A stretch of 43,723 bases of DNA from Planctomycetota bacterium. GTDB taxonomy: Bacteria > Planctomycetota > OFTM77. The translations under genes and the position numbers were made by a program. Numbering within the stretch: the first letter of the stretch is position 1; the number at the start of each line of letters is the position of its first letter. This document shows, one piece after another, positions 35,988-43,723 of the stretch. Where the stretch lies: positions 1-43,723 of the forward strand of contig JAJDCO010000088.1 of NCBI GenBank assembly GCA_029260795.1, written 5' to 3'. The notes under the pieces were generated by a model. The model ran no database searches, had not been told where the DNA came from, and was given only the letters and a program-made list of their open reading frames with translations.

Positions 35988-36980
35988 TCAGGCGTGGTGC
36001 GGCGAGCTGTGTCGCTCTTCTCCGACATCCGCCTGGCTCGAGTAGGCTTGGACGGCTCGGCGAGAAAGCCCGATCGCAAGAGGGTCGCGAGAGGCGTCCA
36101 GCTGGGCGGACTCGAAGCTCTGAGCATGACGCTTGGGTCCGTGCTGAGCTTGAGCCTCGGCCGTCTGGATGTAAACCGGATCAGGGCGTGCATCGCTGGG
36201 CGCGGACTCGGAGACTTCAGCCAGGTCCGTGGGCCGCGTCGGAACGCTCTCCTTTCGGACCTCGTCCATGCGACCGCGCGATTCCTGGAATTCCTCCTCC
36301 TGGATCTCCCGCCGCGCGTCTTGCTGCATGTCGGCTGCCTTGGCGGCAACGCGGCGGTCCTGCGGTGAAGGATCTGCGGGAGCCAGGGCTGCACGCTGAG
36401 CTTGACGGGCGAGACGCATCGTCTCCTCGGGATTCTTGCCTCGCCGAAGCGAGATGTTGACGTTCCCGGAAGTCGCGTAGCGCTTGCCGTCGGGACCGCG
36501 CTCGAATTCGAGACGCATCCCGCCATGGGCCAATGAGCCAGCGGCCGAGAGGTGTGCTTGCTCGTGGGATCGCACCTCGCGATCCCGCTGCTTGAACTGA
36601 CGGACGGCCTCTTGCTCTTCGAGGCTCAGCTCCTTGGAGTCCTCGCCCTCTTCTTCCTTGTCCTTGGCGGACTCGGCCTCGTCGGAGTTCGGAATACGAC
36701 TGGCTTCGCGCGCGTCGTCGGAGCGAGCGCTGGCCTCGGATTCATCGGACGAACGGTCGGCGGCCGAGTCCTTGCGCTCTGCTTCGGAAGCGGCGAGCCC
36801 CTGTGGTGAGAGGTCGAGCGCGTCACGGATGGCCTCCCCGGGGGGGGACCTGTGCTCCTCGGTTGGAGAGGACCTTCGAATTGGCTCGATCCCGGACCCG
36901 GGTCGAATCGGAGAGGACGAGTCGTCCGGCTCGACGGACCGCCCGGTCGGGCGATCTGCCTGCGAATCGATCCTCAACAT
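35988..36980 (-). CDS. SprA-related putative HExxH metallopeptidase
   Basis: A 330-residue protein matching the SprA-related family by its core: FKQRDREVRSHEQAH (129-143), then AAGSLAHGGMRLEFERGPDGKRYATSGNVNISLRRGKNPEETMRLARQAQRAALAPADPSPQDRRVAAKAADM-type sequence. HEQAH (139-143) is a zinc-binding motif. The first 120 residues are a low-complexity, Ser/Asp/Glu-rich, disordered region (KDKEEEGEDSKELSLEEQEA). The last 100 residues are also likely disordered. Start at 36980 (MLRIDSQ), with AAAGGA about 7 bases upstream; a longer version would reach 37013. No signal peptide. The family is common near flagellar or secretion genes, but no such genes are visible here. Its molecular role is unproven in most species. 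Confidence 0.88.
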   Translation of the reverse strand: MLRIDSQADRPTGRSVEPDDSSSPIRPGSGIEPIRRSSPTEEHRSPPGEAIRDALDLSPQGLAASEAERKDSAADRSSDESEASARSDDAREASRIPNSDEAESAKDKEEEGEDSKELSLEEQEAVRQFKQRDREVRSHEQAHLSAAGSLAHGGMRLEFERGPDGKRYATSGNVNISLRRGKNPEETMRLARQAQRAALAPADPSPQDRRVAAKAADMQQDARREIQEEEFQESRGRMDEVRKESVPTRPTDLAEVSESAPSDARPDPVYIQTAEAQAQHGPKRHAQSFESAQLDASRDPLAIGLSRRAVQAYSSQADVGEERHSSPHHA

Positions 36981-37346
36981 GGGTAATCCTTTCCCGATGG
37001 AAAAACCCCGCAATAGGGATTCTCGACGGGATCCGGGATGGCTTGAGGGCGAAATCGGTTTTCTCGAGGTTTTGGCGGTTCCAGGGGATGGTCAGTCGGC
37101 CTCGGGCTGCTTCGGAGGCCAGGCTTCAGCCCAAGGTTGCAAAAACCCAGGCCTGTCGGGGCAGTCTTGGCCAGCCTTGTCAGGGGAGGAGGCCTGTTGG
37201 CTAGCCGCCACCCCGACGAACGGAAGGTTATTCGGGCCGACTTGGTAATCATATGATGTTTACCTCATTTTAGTGCAACAAGAGAGCCCGTTCGGTCACG
37301 ACGCTCCGCTCCCCAGAAAACACCGTCTCGTGTTGCAAAGCTGGGA
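36981..37346. other. Intergenic region, no gene seen
   Basis: It holds the upstream region of the SprA-related gene. An AT-rich segment (about 37240-37275) could contain a promoter; no specific -35/-10 pair is convincing. A frame on the minus strand at 36974-37252 lacks a ribosome site and recognisable domains. Confidence 0.4.
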
Positions 37347-38026
37347 TTCAGTCGGGCGGGAGGGCTTCTCGCGCACCGCTCTCTCACCTACGCTCTTCGA
37401 AGGCAGATCGCCCCGCCGACAGGCCACGAGGATTAAGTGGCGCGACCTGTCGAACTCCGTTCGGGTCTCTGTACTCCATGCACGTGCGAGAAGGCAGAGC
37501 CACCGACGGTAATCGTCACGCGCGAGACCGACTGCGAAGCGAACTGAAACCCGAGCGTTGAAAAAGCTCCAGCGCGCCGACTTGAAGATCTGAACGTTGA
37601 ACGTTCAATCCGCCTGATCGAGCGGAGGCGAGGTTGACGACCTCCCACCCGAATGAATTCGGGCCTCCGAGGGAACGGTCTGGAGCATTTCGTTTTGCAA
37701 CACCAGGGTTCAGTCGGGCGGGAGGGCTTCTCGCGCACCGCTTTCTCACCCACGCTCTTCGAAGGCAGATCGCCCCGCCGACAGGCCACGAGGATTAAGT
37801 GGCGCGACCTGTCGAACTCCGTTCGGGTCTCTGTACTCCATGCACGTGCGAGAAGGCAGAGCCGACGGTAATCGTCACGCGAGACCGACTGCGAAGCGAA
37901 CTGAAACCCGAGCGTTGAAAAAGCTCTAGCGCGCCGACTTGAAGATCTGAACGTTGAACGTTCAATCCGCCTGATCGAGCGGACGCGAGGTTGACGACCT
38001 CCCACCCGAATGAATTCGGGCCTCCG
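37347..38026 (+). repeat. Tandem duplication carrying two copies of the hairpin repeat
   Basis: Two ~320-base copies lie at 37347-37669 and 37709-38026, differing at a few positions only. Each contains: (1) a ~100-base element related to the 3.4 kb repeats, at 37379-37478 and 37741-37840, with the 24-base hairpin GACC-TGT-CGAAC-TCC-GTTCG-GGTC at 37444-37467 and 37806-37829; (2) TGAACGT-TGA-ACGTTCA at 37591-37607 and 37948-37964; (3) CCCGAAT-GA-ATTCGGG at 37648-37663 and 38005-38020. The region lies just beyond the 3' end of the DUF1501 gene. Open frames in it follow the repeat and are not genes. Confidence 0.9.
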
Positions 38027-38044
38027 GAGGGCGGGTCCGGTCGC

Positions 38045-39472
38045 TCAGGCCAGCATGCTCTCGATGACTTCGCCGTGCACGTCGGTCAGGCGCATGTCGC
38101 GCCCGCTGAAGCGGAACGTCAGGCGCGTGTGATCGATGCCGAGCAGGTGGAGCATCGTCGCGTGCAGATCGTGCACCGAGCGCTTGCCTTCGATCGCGAA
38201 GTAGCCGTACTCGTCGGTGGCGCCTGTGATCGAGCCACCGCGCGTGCCGCCGCCCGCCATCCACATCGTGAATCCGTACGGGTTGTGGTCGCGACCTGAG
38301 CCACCTTGCGCCATGGGCGTGCGACCGAACTCACCACCCCAGAGGACGAGGGTCGAGTCCAGCAGACCCCGGGACTTCAGATCCTTCAGCAGGCCCGCAA
38401 TGGGTTGATCGACGGCGCGAGCGTTGTTCTCGTGATCGCGCTTCAGATTCGAGTGCTGATCCCAACGGTCGCCGCCGACGTTCGGGCAGGTCAGCTCGAT
38501 GAATCGCACGCCGCGCTCGACGAGCCGCCGCGCTAGCAAGCACTGGGTCCCGAACGTCCGCGTGTGCTCGTAAGCCGCCTCGAGTCCGTACAGCTGTCGG
38601 GTCGCCGCACTCTCGCCGTCCATACCGACCAGCTCCGGCACGGCGCTTTGCATTCGAAAGGCGAGCTCGTAGTTGGCGATCGCGGCTTCGACGGCGTCCA
38701 CGTTGCCGATGCGGCCCAGCAGTCCCCGATCGAGCTCGCCGATCACGTCCAGCTTCGCTCGCTGATCCTCTCGCGACTCGTCTCGAGGTGCGATGTTCGC
38801 CACCGGAGGATCGTTCGGAACCAGCAAGGAGGCCTGATGCGCGGCCGGAAGGAACCCGCTGCCGAAGTTCTCGACGCCGCCCGGTGGGATCATGCCACCA
38901 TTCAAGACGACGAAGCCGGGCAGGTCCTGGCTCTCGGCGCCCAGGCCGTAATCGAGCCAAGCGCCGATGCTCGGCCGACCCGCCTGGCCGAGCCCCGTAT
39001 GCATGAAGTAGTTTGCGCTCGTGTGCTCCGAGAACGGCGACGTCATCGAGCGAATGATGGCCAGATCGTCGACGCACTCGGCGACGTGCGGGAACAGCTC
39101 GCTGACCGGAATGCCGCTCTGGCCGTACTGACGGAACTTCCACGGCGACTGCAGCACTTTGCCCGCATCGTCGAACTGGGTCTTCGGAATCTTCATGCCG
39201 ATGGGCTGGCCGTGCTCTTTGGCGAGGCGAGGCTTCGGGTCGAAGGTGTCGATTTGCGACGGACCTCCGTCCATGTACAGGAAGATGACCGACCTCGCCT
39301 TCGGGGCATGGTGCAGGGCGTCGAGGAAGCGCTCGCCGTCTCGGGGTATCAAGCTGCGACCGAAGCTGCGGTCTGACCAGAGCGCGGAGAGCGCCAGGGC
39401 ACCGAATCCGTTGGCACACTGGAGCAACATCTGGCGGCGAGTCGTGGGGCGGCGTCGTCTCGGATCCGGCAT
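38045..39472 (-). CDS. DUF1501 domain-containing protein
   Basis: A 475-residue protein, second of the typical planctomycete pair with the upstream cytochrome-type protein (22-base gap). A twin-arginine-like N-terminus (RRRRPTTRRQMLLQCANGFGALALSALW) suggests Tat export. The fold is related to sulfatase/alkaline phosphatase superfamily proteins, with VIFLYMDGGPSQIDTFDPKP near residue 63, VLWGGEFGRTP and GGRDHNP-like GSGRDHNPYGFT, and a final LHATMLHLLGIDHTRL segment. The biochemical activity of DUF1501 is unknown. Its constant association with DUF1549/DUF1553 proteins suggests a shared extracytoplasmic complex. Confidence 0.95.
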   Translation of the reverse strand: MPDPRRRRPTTRRQMLLQCANGFGALALSALWSDRSFGRSLIPRDGERFLDALHHAPKARSVIFLYMDGGPSQIDTFDPKPRLAKEHGQPIGMKIPKTQFDDAGKVLQSPWKFRQYGQSGIPVSELFPHVAECVDDLAIIRSMTSPFSEHTSANYFMHTGLGQAGRPSIGAWLDYGLGAESQDLPGFVVLNGGMIPPGGVENFGSGFLPAAHQASLLVPNDPPVANIAPRDESREDQRAKLDVIGELDRGLLGRIGNVDAVEAAIANYELAFRMQSAVPELVGMDGESAATRQLYGLEAAYEHTRTFGTQCLLARRLVERGVRFIELTCPNVGGDRWDQHSNLKRDHENNARAVDQPIAGLLKDLKSRGLLDSTLVLWGGEFGRTPMAQGGSGRDHNPYGFTMWMAGGGTRGGSITGATDEYGYFAIEGKRSVHDLHATMLHLLGIDHTRLTFRFSGRDMRLTDVHGEVIESMLA

Positions 39473-39494
39473 GGGTGTTCTTCCGCGCGTGCAC

Positions 39495-42400
39495 TCAATG
39501 CACGAAGGCGAACTCCTTCAGATTGAAGAGCACGTGCGCGACGTCCGTCCAAGACCTCGTCGCGTCGGAGCCTGCGGCTCGGCGTTGCTCGAGGTAGGCG
39601 AGCAGCGATCGGGACTCCGATGCCGTCGGTGGCCGAGTGAAGGCCTGCTCGAACATCGCGACCAGTCGGGCGGAGTCCGCAAGCTCGACGGCGAGCTCGC
39701 GCTCGGCCCAGCGCCGGGCCTCCTGATGCACGAGCGGATCATTGAGGAGTGTCAGTGCTTGAGCCGGGACGTTGCTGACCGATCGACGGCCGACCGTCGT
39801 CATCGGCACCGGGGTGTCGAAGGCCAGAAAGAACGACGAGAGGAAGTTGCGGCGCACCGACGTGTACAAGCTGCGGCGCCCATGACCGTCCAGCGGTCCG
39901 CTGCCGGGTCGGCCTCGGCCCTGCATGAAGGGCGTCAGGTACACCGGGATGCTCGGTCCACCGAGCGTGCGATCGAGTCGACCCGACAGCGCCAAGATCG
40001 CGTCGCGAATCACCTCACCCTGGAGGCGCTTGACCGGCATGTGCTGCCAAAGGTGATTGGCCGGATCACGCTCGATCGCTGCGCCCGAAGACGTGCTCGA
40101 GATTCCGTACAGCCGGCTGAGTACCAGCGCCCGAATGAGCTGCTTCAAGGACCAGCCGTCGTCCACGAAGCGCGTCGCCAGATGATCGAGCAGCTCGGGA
40201 TGGCTCGGCCGCTGACCGAGCAGACCGAAGTTGTCGACCGACGCGACGATTCCACGTCCGAACAGATGATGCCAGACGCGATTCACGATCACGCGAGCGA
40301 CCAAGGGGTTTTCGCCGCTCGTCCAACGCGCGGCGAGCTGCCGGCGTCCGCTGACTTGCGCGGACGCGATGGCCTGGTCTCCGCCGAGCACGCTGAGGTC
40401 GCGGCGCGGCACCGTATCCTGCGCCGAGCGATGGCTACCGCGCGGCAGGTATCGCTCGTCGACCCCGTGGGCTTCGAGAAGAGCGGGGGCGAGCTGAGAC
40501 ACCCGTGCGATCTTCTCGATGAGTCGGCTCTGCTCGTCAAAGACGGCAGCGAGGGACTCGTCGGTCAAGGAGAGGTTGCCCGCGACGTCCAGGAGCCGCT
40601 CGAGCCAGCGCGCTTCATCCCCACCGCGCGGGCTGGCACCGAGGCGCCCGGTCGCGAGCTTTCTCAGGGCGTCGCTCCACACCCTGCGAGCGGCCGCGGC
40701 GAGCTCTTCGAGCGTGGCTGTGCGTGGCTGCTCGAGGGCGTCGAACAGAAGCGCGCCGGCGGCCGACGGCTCGCCCGGTCGCTCCGTAGCTTCCACGATC
40801 GCCAGGATCGCCAAGGGCGGTGACGAGCCCGGTGAGCTCGCGGTCGGATCGTGGGGGCTGATCTCGAGATGGACTCGCAGGCCGATGTACTCGGTCAAGT
40901 CCTGCTCGATCCAGTGCTCGCGATCGTTCGGTCCGTTCCAAGTCGTGCGGACCTTAGTGTGAAGCGGTCCGTTGAGCATGCGATGGGACGCGACCAGGGC
41001 AACCGCGTGACCGGAGCCGCGGACGCGGTAGTAGAGGCGGCCGCTCTCGACCGTGAAGGTGCGGGTGCGGACCGTACGCCCGGCCTGAATCCAGTTGAGC
41101 TGGCTGGGGGAGCCCTCGACCCCTGACGCGAGCGTCAGCACGTCCCAGATCGGGTCTTTCTCGACGGCGGCTTCGGGCCGGAGACCTGGCACGGGACGGC
41201 TCGCGCTGGGCCCCCAACGGAGCGAGCCGCGCCCTGGGCGATCGAACGTTGGCCCGTCGAAGATCCAGTCGGCGGGTCGTTGGGCGGACGCGATCCAGCG
41301 GACGGTGTCGAGGGCGCCGATCGCCTCCTGCTCTCGTTGGCGCCAATGCTTCTCGAGCCGGCGCCGCTCCCCGTGGCCGCTGGCCTCGCTCGGCAACGTG
41401 GCGAGGTGGGCGAACGTGTGCAGCACGTCTTCGGGGTCGCGAGTGGCTTGGGCGAGCGCTACCGACCAACGGCTCAGCGCGTCGATCTCGAGACCGCGCT
41501 CGAAAGCCACCTCGCGGACGGCGGCCTCGAGGTCCTCGGCCGAGGGCGGAAGGTCCTCACCCTCGAAGAACGAGGCGCGGTCACTGAGAACGATCTGGTC
41601 GACGCCGATATTGCCCCAACCCTCGGTGGACTCATCGACGATCCGCAGCCTCGCCGCGCGGCCGCGCCAGGGGTGCACAACGAGCCGCCCGGGTCGCATC
41701 CGGTTGTTCGCGGGCCCGTTGATCTCGGTCACCACCTCGTGATCGATCAAGAGCTGGACCGCGGTCTGCCCGGAGTGCGGCCCCCCTCCTATGAGGAAAT
41801 GAACATATCGATGCTCGAGCGGGAAGGGATCGCTCGTGAGGCGACCGACGAATGTATCGGAGTGGTCGACCTCGCCGCTCGGCCGCGGCAGGTTGTGCGA
41901 GTTGACCAGCCCGTCGCCTCGGGCACCAACGTTGCCTTGGTACTCGGCGAGCTGGGCGACTCGAAGGGGACCCGTCCCGAACGCCTCGCCTTCAGCCGTC
42001 CAGCCGCTCCAGGCCGCGCCTTCGAAGTCCTCGAAGATTCGGTCGCCGGACAGGTGGCTCTCATGCCGAACCAGGACCTCACCCGCCGCCAGCAGAAGTG
42101 CGTCGGCGCTCGCAACGACGGGCTCGAGCCGTTCGGCCAGCCAGCGGCGAAGCCGAGACTCGTGCGTGCGATGCAGGGTCGACAGGTCGCGATCGATCTC
42201 GGCATTGTGCTCGGCGGTCTCGAAACGAACCTGGCGATCGCTGGTGCTGAGGAAGTAGCCACACAGGGCGTAGTAGTCGCGAGCGGTGATCGGGTCGAAC
42301 TTGTGATCGTGGCAGCGCGCGCAGGCCGTCGTCAGACCGAGGAACGCCTTGCCGAGCACGTCGACCCTCGCCGCGAGCCGCTCCGTTTCGTCCCCCCGAA

Positions 42401-43364
42401 TGTCGACCGGAGAGTGGATCGCTTCGCCGAGCCGCCAGACGCCGGTACCCACGACCGACTCGTTGAAGCCTCGGCTCGGATGCCGGCGCGGGGGATCGAG
42501 CAAGTCTCCGGCCAGCTGCTCGGTCACGAAGCGGTCGTAGGGAACGTCTGCGTTGAGCGCGCGCACGACCCAGTCGCGATACTGCCAGGCGTTGGGGATC
42601 GTGTAGTCGAACTCGTGACCGCGACTCTCGGCATAGGCGACGACGTCGAGCCAGTGCCGGCCCCAGCGCTCGCCGAAGTGCGGCGAGCCGAGCAAGCGGT
42701 CCACGACGCGCGCGCGAGCGTGCGAAGAGGTGTCGGCGAGGAAGTCCGCGATCTCATCGGGAGTGGGAGGCAGTCCGACCAGGTCGAACGTCACACGACG
42801 GAGCCAGCTGCGGGCATCGGCATCCGCGGCCGGCTCGAGCCCGGCCGCTTCGAGCCGTGCCAGGATGAAGTCGTCCACGGGATCTCGCGGCCAGTCGGTC
42901 CGCTCGACCGGAGGAAGCATGGGGCGGCGGGGAGGCTGGAACGACCAGTGGGTCGTTCGCATCGGGTCGACGGCGCGTGCACTGCGATTCGGCTTCTCGA
43001 GGACAGGCGTCTCCGAAACCTTGGCGCCAGCTCCGACCCAATGCTCGAGGTCGCGAATGACCCGGTCCTCGAGCTTGCCGCTCGGCGGCATCTGAAGCTC
43101 GGGGTCGTCGTAGCGAATAGCGCGAATGAGACGACTGGCATCCGCGTCGCCCGGAACGAGAAGTGGCCCCCGATCCCCGCCCGCCATCAGATCCATTGGC
43201 CGATCGAGCCGCAGCCCCGACTTCTGACGCTTCTCACCGTGACATCGACTGCACGCCTCGAGCAGCACGGGCCGGACCTTGGCCTCGAAGTGCTCGAGAT
43301 CCTCGTCCGACGGAGAGGAGGCGATGAGCGCGAGCCCTGCGATGAGAAGCGAGCAGATGGACAT
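39495..43364 (-). CDS. Planctomycete cytochrome c-type DUF1549/DUF1553 protein
   Basis: A 1289-residue exported protein. A short signal peptide (MSICSLLIAGLALIASS) precedes the PSCyt1 cytochrome domain with haem motif CSRCH (38-42) and a likely Met ligand in LQMPPSGKL. DUF1549 follows (VDDFILARLEAAGLEP, WGRHWLDVVAYAES, then a second CxxCH, CARCHDHKFDPI). A middle insert resembling the GH32-associated domain (FEGAAWSGWTAEGEAFG; VHFLIGGG; GWGNIGVDQIVLSD) comes next. The C-terminal DUF1553 (ARVIVNRVWHHLFGRGIVASVDNFG; QALTLLNDPLVHQEARRWAER) ends it. It is longer than the 800-1100 residues usual for the family. The role is unknown; polysaccharide-related redox chemistry has been suggested for this group. 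It is the first gene of the pair with DUF1501. Confidence 0.93.
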   Translation of the reverse strand: MSICSLLIAGLALIASSPSDEDLEHFEAKVRPVLLEACSRCHGEKRQKSGLRLDRPMDLMAGGDRGPLLVPGDADASRLIRAIRYDDPELQMPPSGKLEDRVIRDLEHWVGAGAKVSETPVLEKPNRSARAVDPMRTTHWSFQPPRRPMLPPVERTDWPRDPVDDFILARLEAAGLEPAADADARSWLRRVTFDLVGLPPTPDEIADFLADTSSHARARVVDRLLGSPHFGERWGRHWLDVVAYAESRGHEFDYTIPNAWQYRDWVVRALNADVPYDRFVTEQLAGDLLDPPRRHPSRGFNESVVGTGVWRLGEAIHSPVDIRGDETERLAARVDVLGKAFLGLTTACARCHDHKFDPITARDYYALCGYFLSTSDRQVRFETAEHNAEIDRDLSTLHRTHESRLRRWLAERLEPVVASADALLLAAGEVLVRHESHLSGDRIFEDFEGAAWSGWTAEGEAFGTGPLRVAQLAEYQGNVGARGDGLVNSHNLPRPSGEVDHSDTFVGRLTSDPFPLEHRYVHFLIGGGPHSGQTAVQLLIDHEVVTEINGPANNRMRPGRLVVHPWRGRAARLRIVDESTEGWGNIGVDQIVLSDRASFFEGEDLPPSAEDLEAAVREVAFERGLEIDALSRWSVALAQATRDPEDVLHTFAHLATLPSEASGHGERRRLEKHWRQREQEAIGALDTVRWIASAQRPADWIFDGPTFDRPGRGSLRWGPSASRPVPGLRPEAAVEKDPIWDVLTLASGVEGSPSQLNWIQAGRTVRTRTFTVESGRLYYRVRGSGHAVALVASHRMLNGPLHTKVRTTWNGPNDREHWIEQDLTEYIGLRVHLEISPHDPTASSPGSSPPLAILAIVEATERPGEPSAAGALLFDALEQPRTATLEELAAAARRVWSDALRKLATGRLGASPRGGDEARWLERLLDVAGNLSLTDESLAAVFDEQSRLIEKIARVSQLAPALLEAHGVDERYLPRGSHRSAQDTVPRRDLSVLGGDQAIASAQVSGRRQLAARWTSGENPLVARVIVNRVWHHLFGRGIVASVDNFGLLGQRPSHPELLDHLATRFVDDGWSLKQLIRALVLSRLYGISSTSSGAAIERDPANHLWQHMPVKRLQGEVIRDAILALSGRLDRTLGGPSIPVYLTPFMQGRGRPGSGPLDGHGRRSLYTSVRRNFLSSFFLAFDTPVPMTTVGRRSVSNVPAQALTLLNDPLVHQEARRWAERELAVELADSARLVAMFEQAFTRPPTASESRSLLAYLEQRRAAGSDATRSWTDVAHVLFNLKEFAFVH

Positions 43365-43723
43365 GCAGATGCGGCCTCGAGAAGGGGAACCGACGAGCTG
43401 CGTGACATGGTAACGAAACCCGACCTCTGAGCGAAGTGGGGCACGGTGCGTTGCTTTGCGCGTTGGGGGGGAGGGCTGTTGTTGCGCCTTTGTTGTCCCT
43501 TGTTGGCCCGCTTACTCACGGGAATCCGTTCGTCGGTCGGACTGCGGGCGACGACGGGAAGCGCCCACGCAGCCCTAGCTCGCATTTCTCACCAGCCATC
43601 TACTGCGGCGCCGAATCTACCCATGCCTGCTGCGTCAAGCTTCCTGCGCCGCCTCGACGACCTGCAGCGAGGTCGACTGCGGCGTGCTCGGTCGCTTTCC
43701 TTGCATCCACGGGCATCTTCGAC
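43365..43723. other. Intergenic region at the window's right end
   Basis: No gene is supported. The start is the upstream region of the cytochrome-type gene. A G/T-rich low-complexity stretch (TTGTTG/TTTGTTGTC-type) lies at about 43460-43510. A minus-strand frame over 43187-43585 is only a shadow of the cytochrome gene. Confidence 0.4.

Noticed and set aside
37273..37871. Short open frames containing WRDLSNSVRVSV-type peptide
   Set aside because: Both copies come from the repeat and share its frame; the DNA-level hairpin with compensatory change explains conservation better than a peptide.
41280..43430. Long plus-strand open frame antisense to the cytochrome-type gene
   Set aside because: It is a shadow of the GC-rich gene; no ribosome site and no recognisable motif.

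Overview
The window looks like chromosome of a high-GC planctomycete (Planctomycetota). The strongest sign is the pair at the right end: a giant secreted c-type cytochrome protein (DUF1549/DUF1553 type) followed 22 bases later by a DUF1501 protein, a combination typical of that phylum. Other signs are the many secreted FG-GAP/VCBS and beta-helix proteins, a Gfo/Idh/MocA oxidoreductase, a sulfatase-fold lipoprotein, a DUF1570-like metallopeptidase, and a GC-rich intergenic repeat at 15.2-15.4 kb that I remember as common in planctomycete genomes. The genus cannot be read from the sequence.

Left part (1-13.7 kb). A lower-GC gene for a HEPN-like protein lies on the 3' side of a tRNA-Arg(UCU) gene and may be the edge of an island that continues outside the window. 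Next come two tandem paralogous secreted proteins with a calcium-loop motif, a cluster of about 102-base repeats, a Gfo/Idh oxidoreductase, and a two-gene operon encoding a peptidase-like protein without a zinc site and an intact HExxH metallopeptidase with TPRs. After these are a tandem universal stress protein, a secreted beta-helix protein, an MFS transporter and a 53-residue His-rich lipoprotein.

Middle part (13.2-29.2 kb, all minus strand). It holds a winged-helix-like protein, an alkaline-phosphatase-superfamily lipoprotein, signal peptidase I and a YheT-like hydrolase. Then comes a tightly coupled four-gene operon in which every junction is a 4-base ATGA overlap: an ABC ATPase-permease fusion, a double-PDZ lipoprotein and two FG-GAP propeller proteins. 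This is the best candidate here for an undescribed cell-envelope system. It is followed by a LysR regulator, a molybdopterin oxidoreductase and a flavoprotein fused to a NapH/NosR-like membrane iron-sulfur protein, probably one redox module.

Right part (29.3-43.7 kb). A GH9 glycosidase on the plus strand converges on a DnaJ-like/clpB chaperone operon across a clear hairpin. A SprA-related HExxH protein and a 0.7 kb tandem repeat region follow, then the DUF1501/cytochrome pair.

The most unexpected non-coding signal is a repeat family at two loci 34 kb apart. Its conserved 24-base hairpin shows a compensatory base-pair change (outer stem GACG/CGTC at one locus, GACC/GGTC at the other), which suggests selection on a folded RNA or DNA structure. 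All function calls come from reading motifs; no database search was run.
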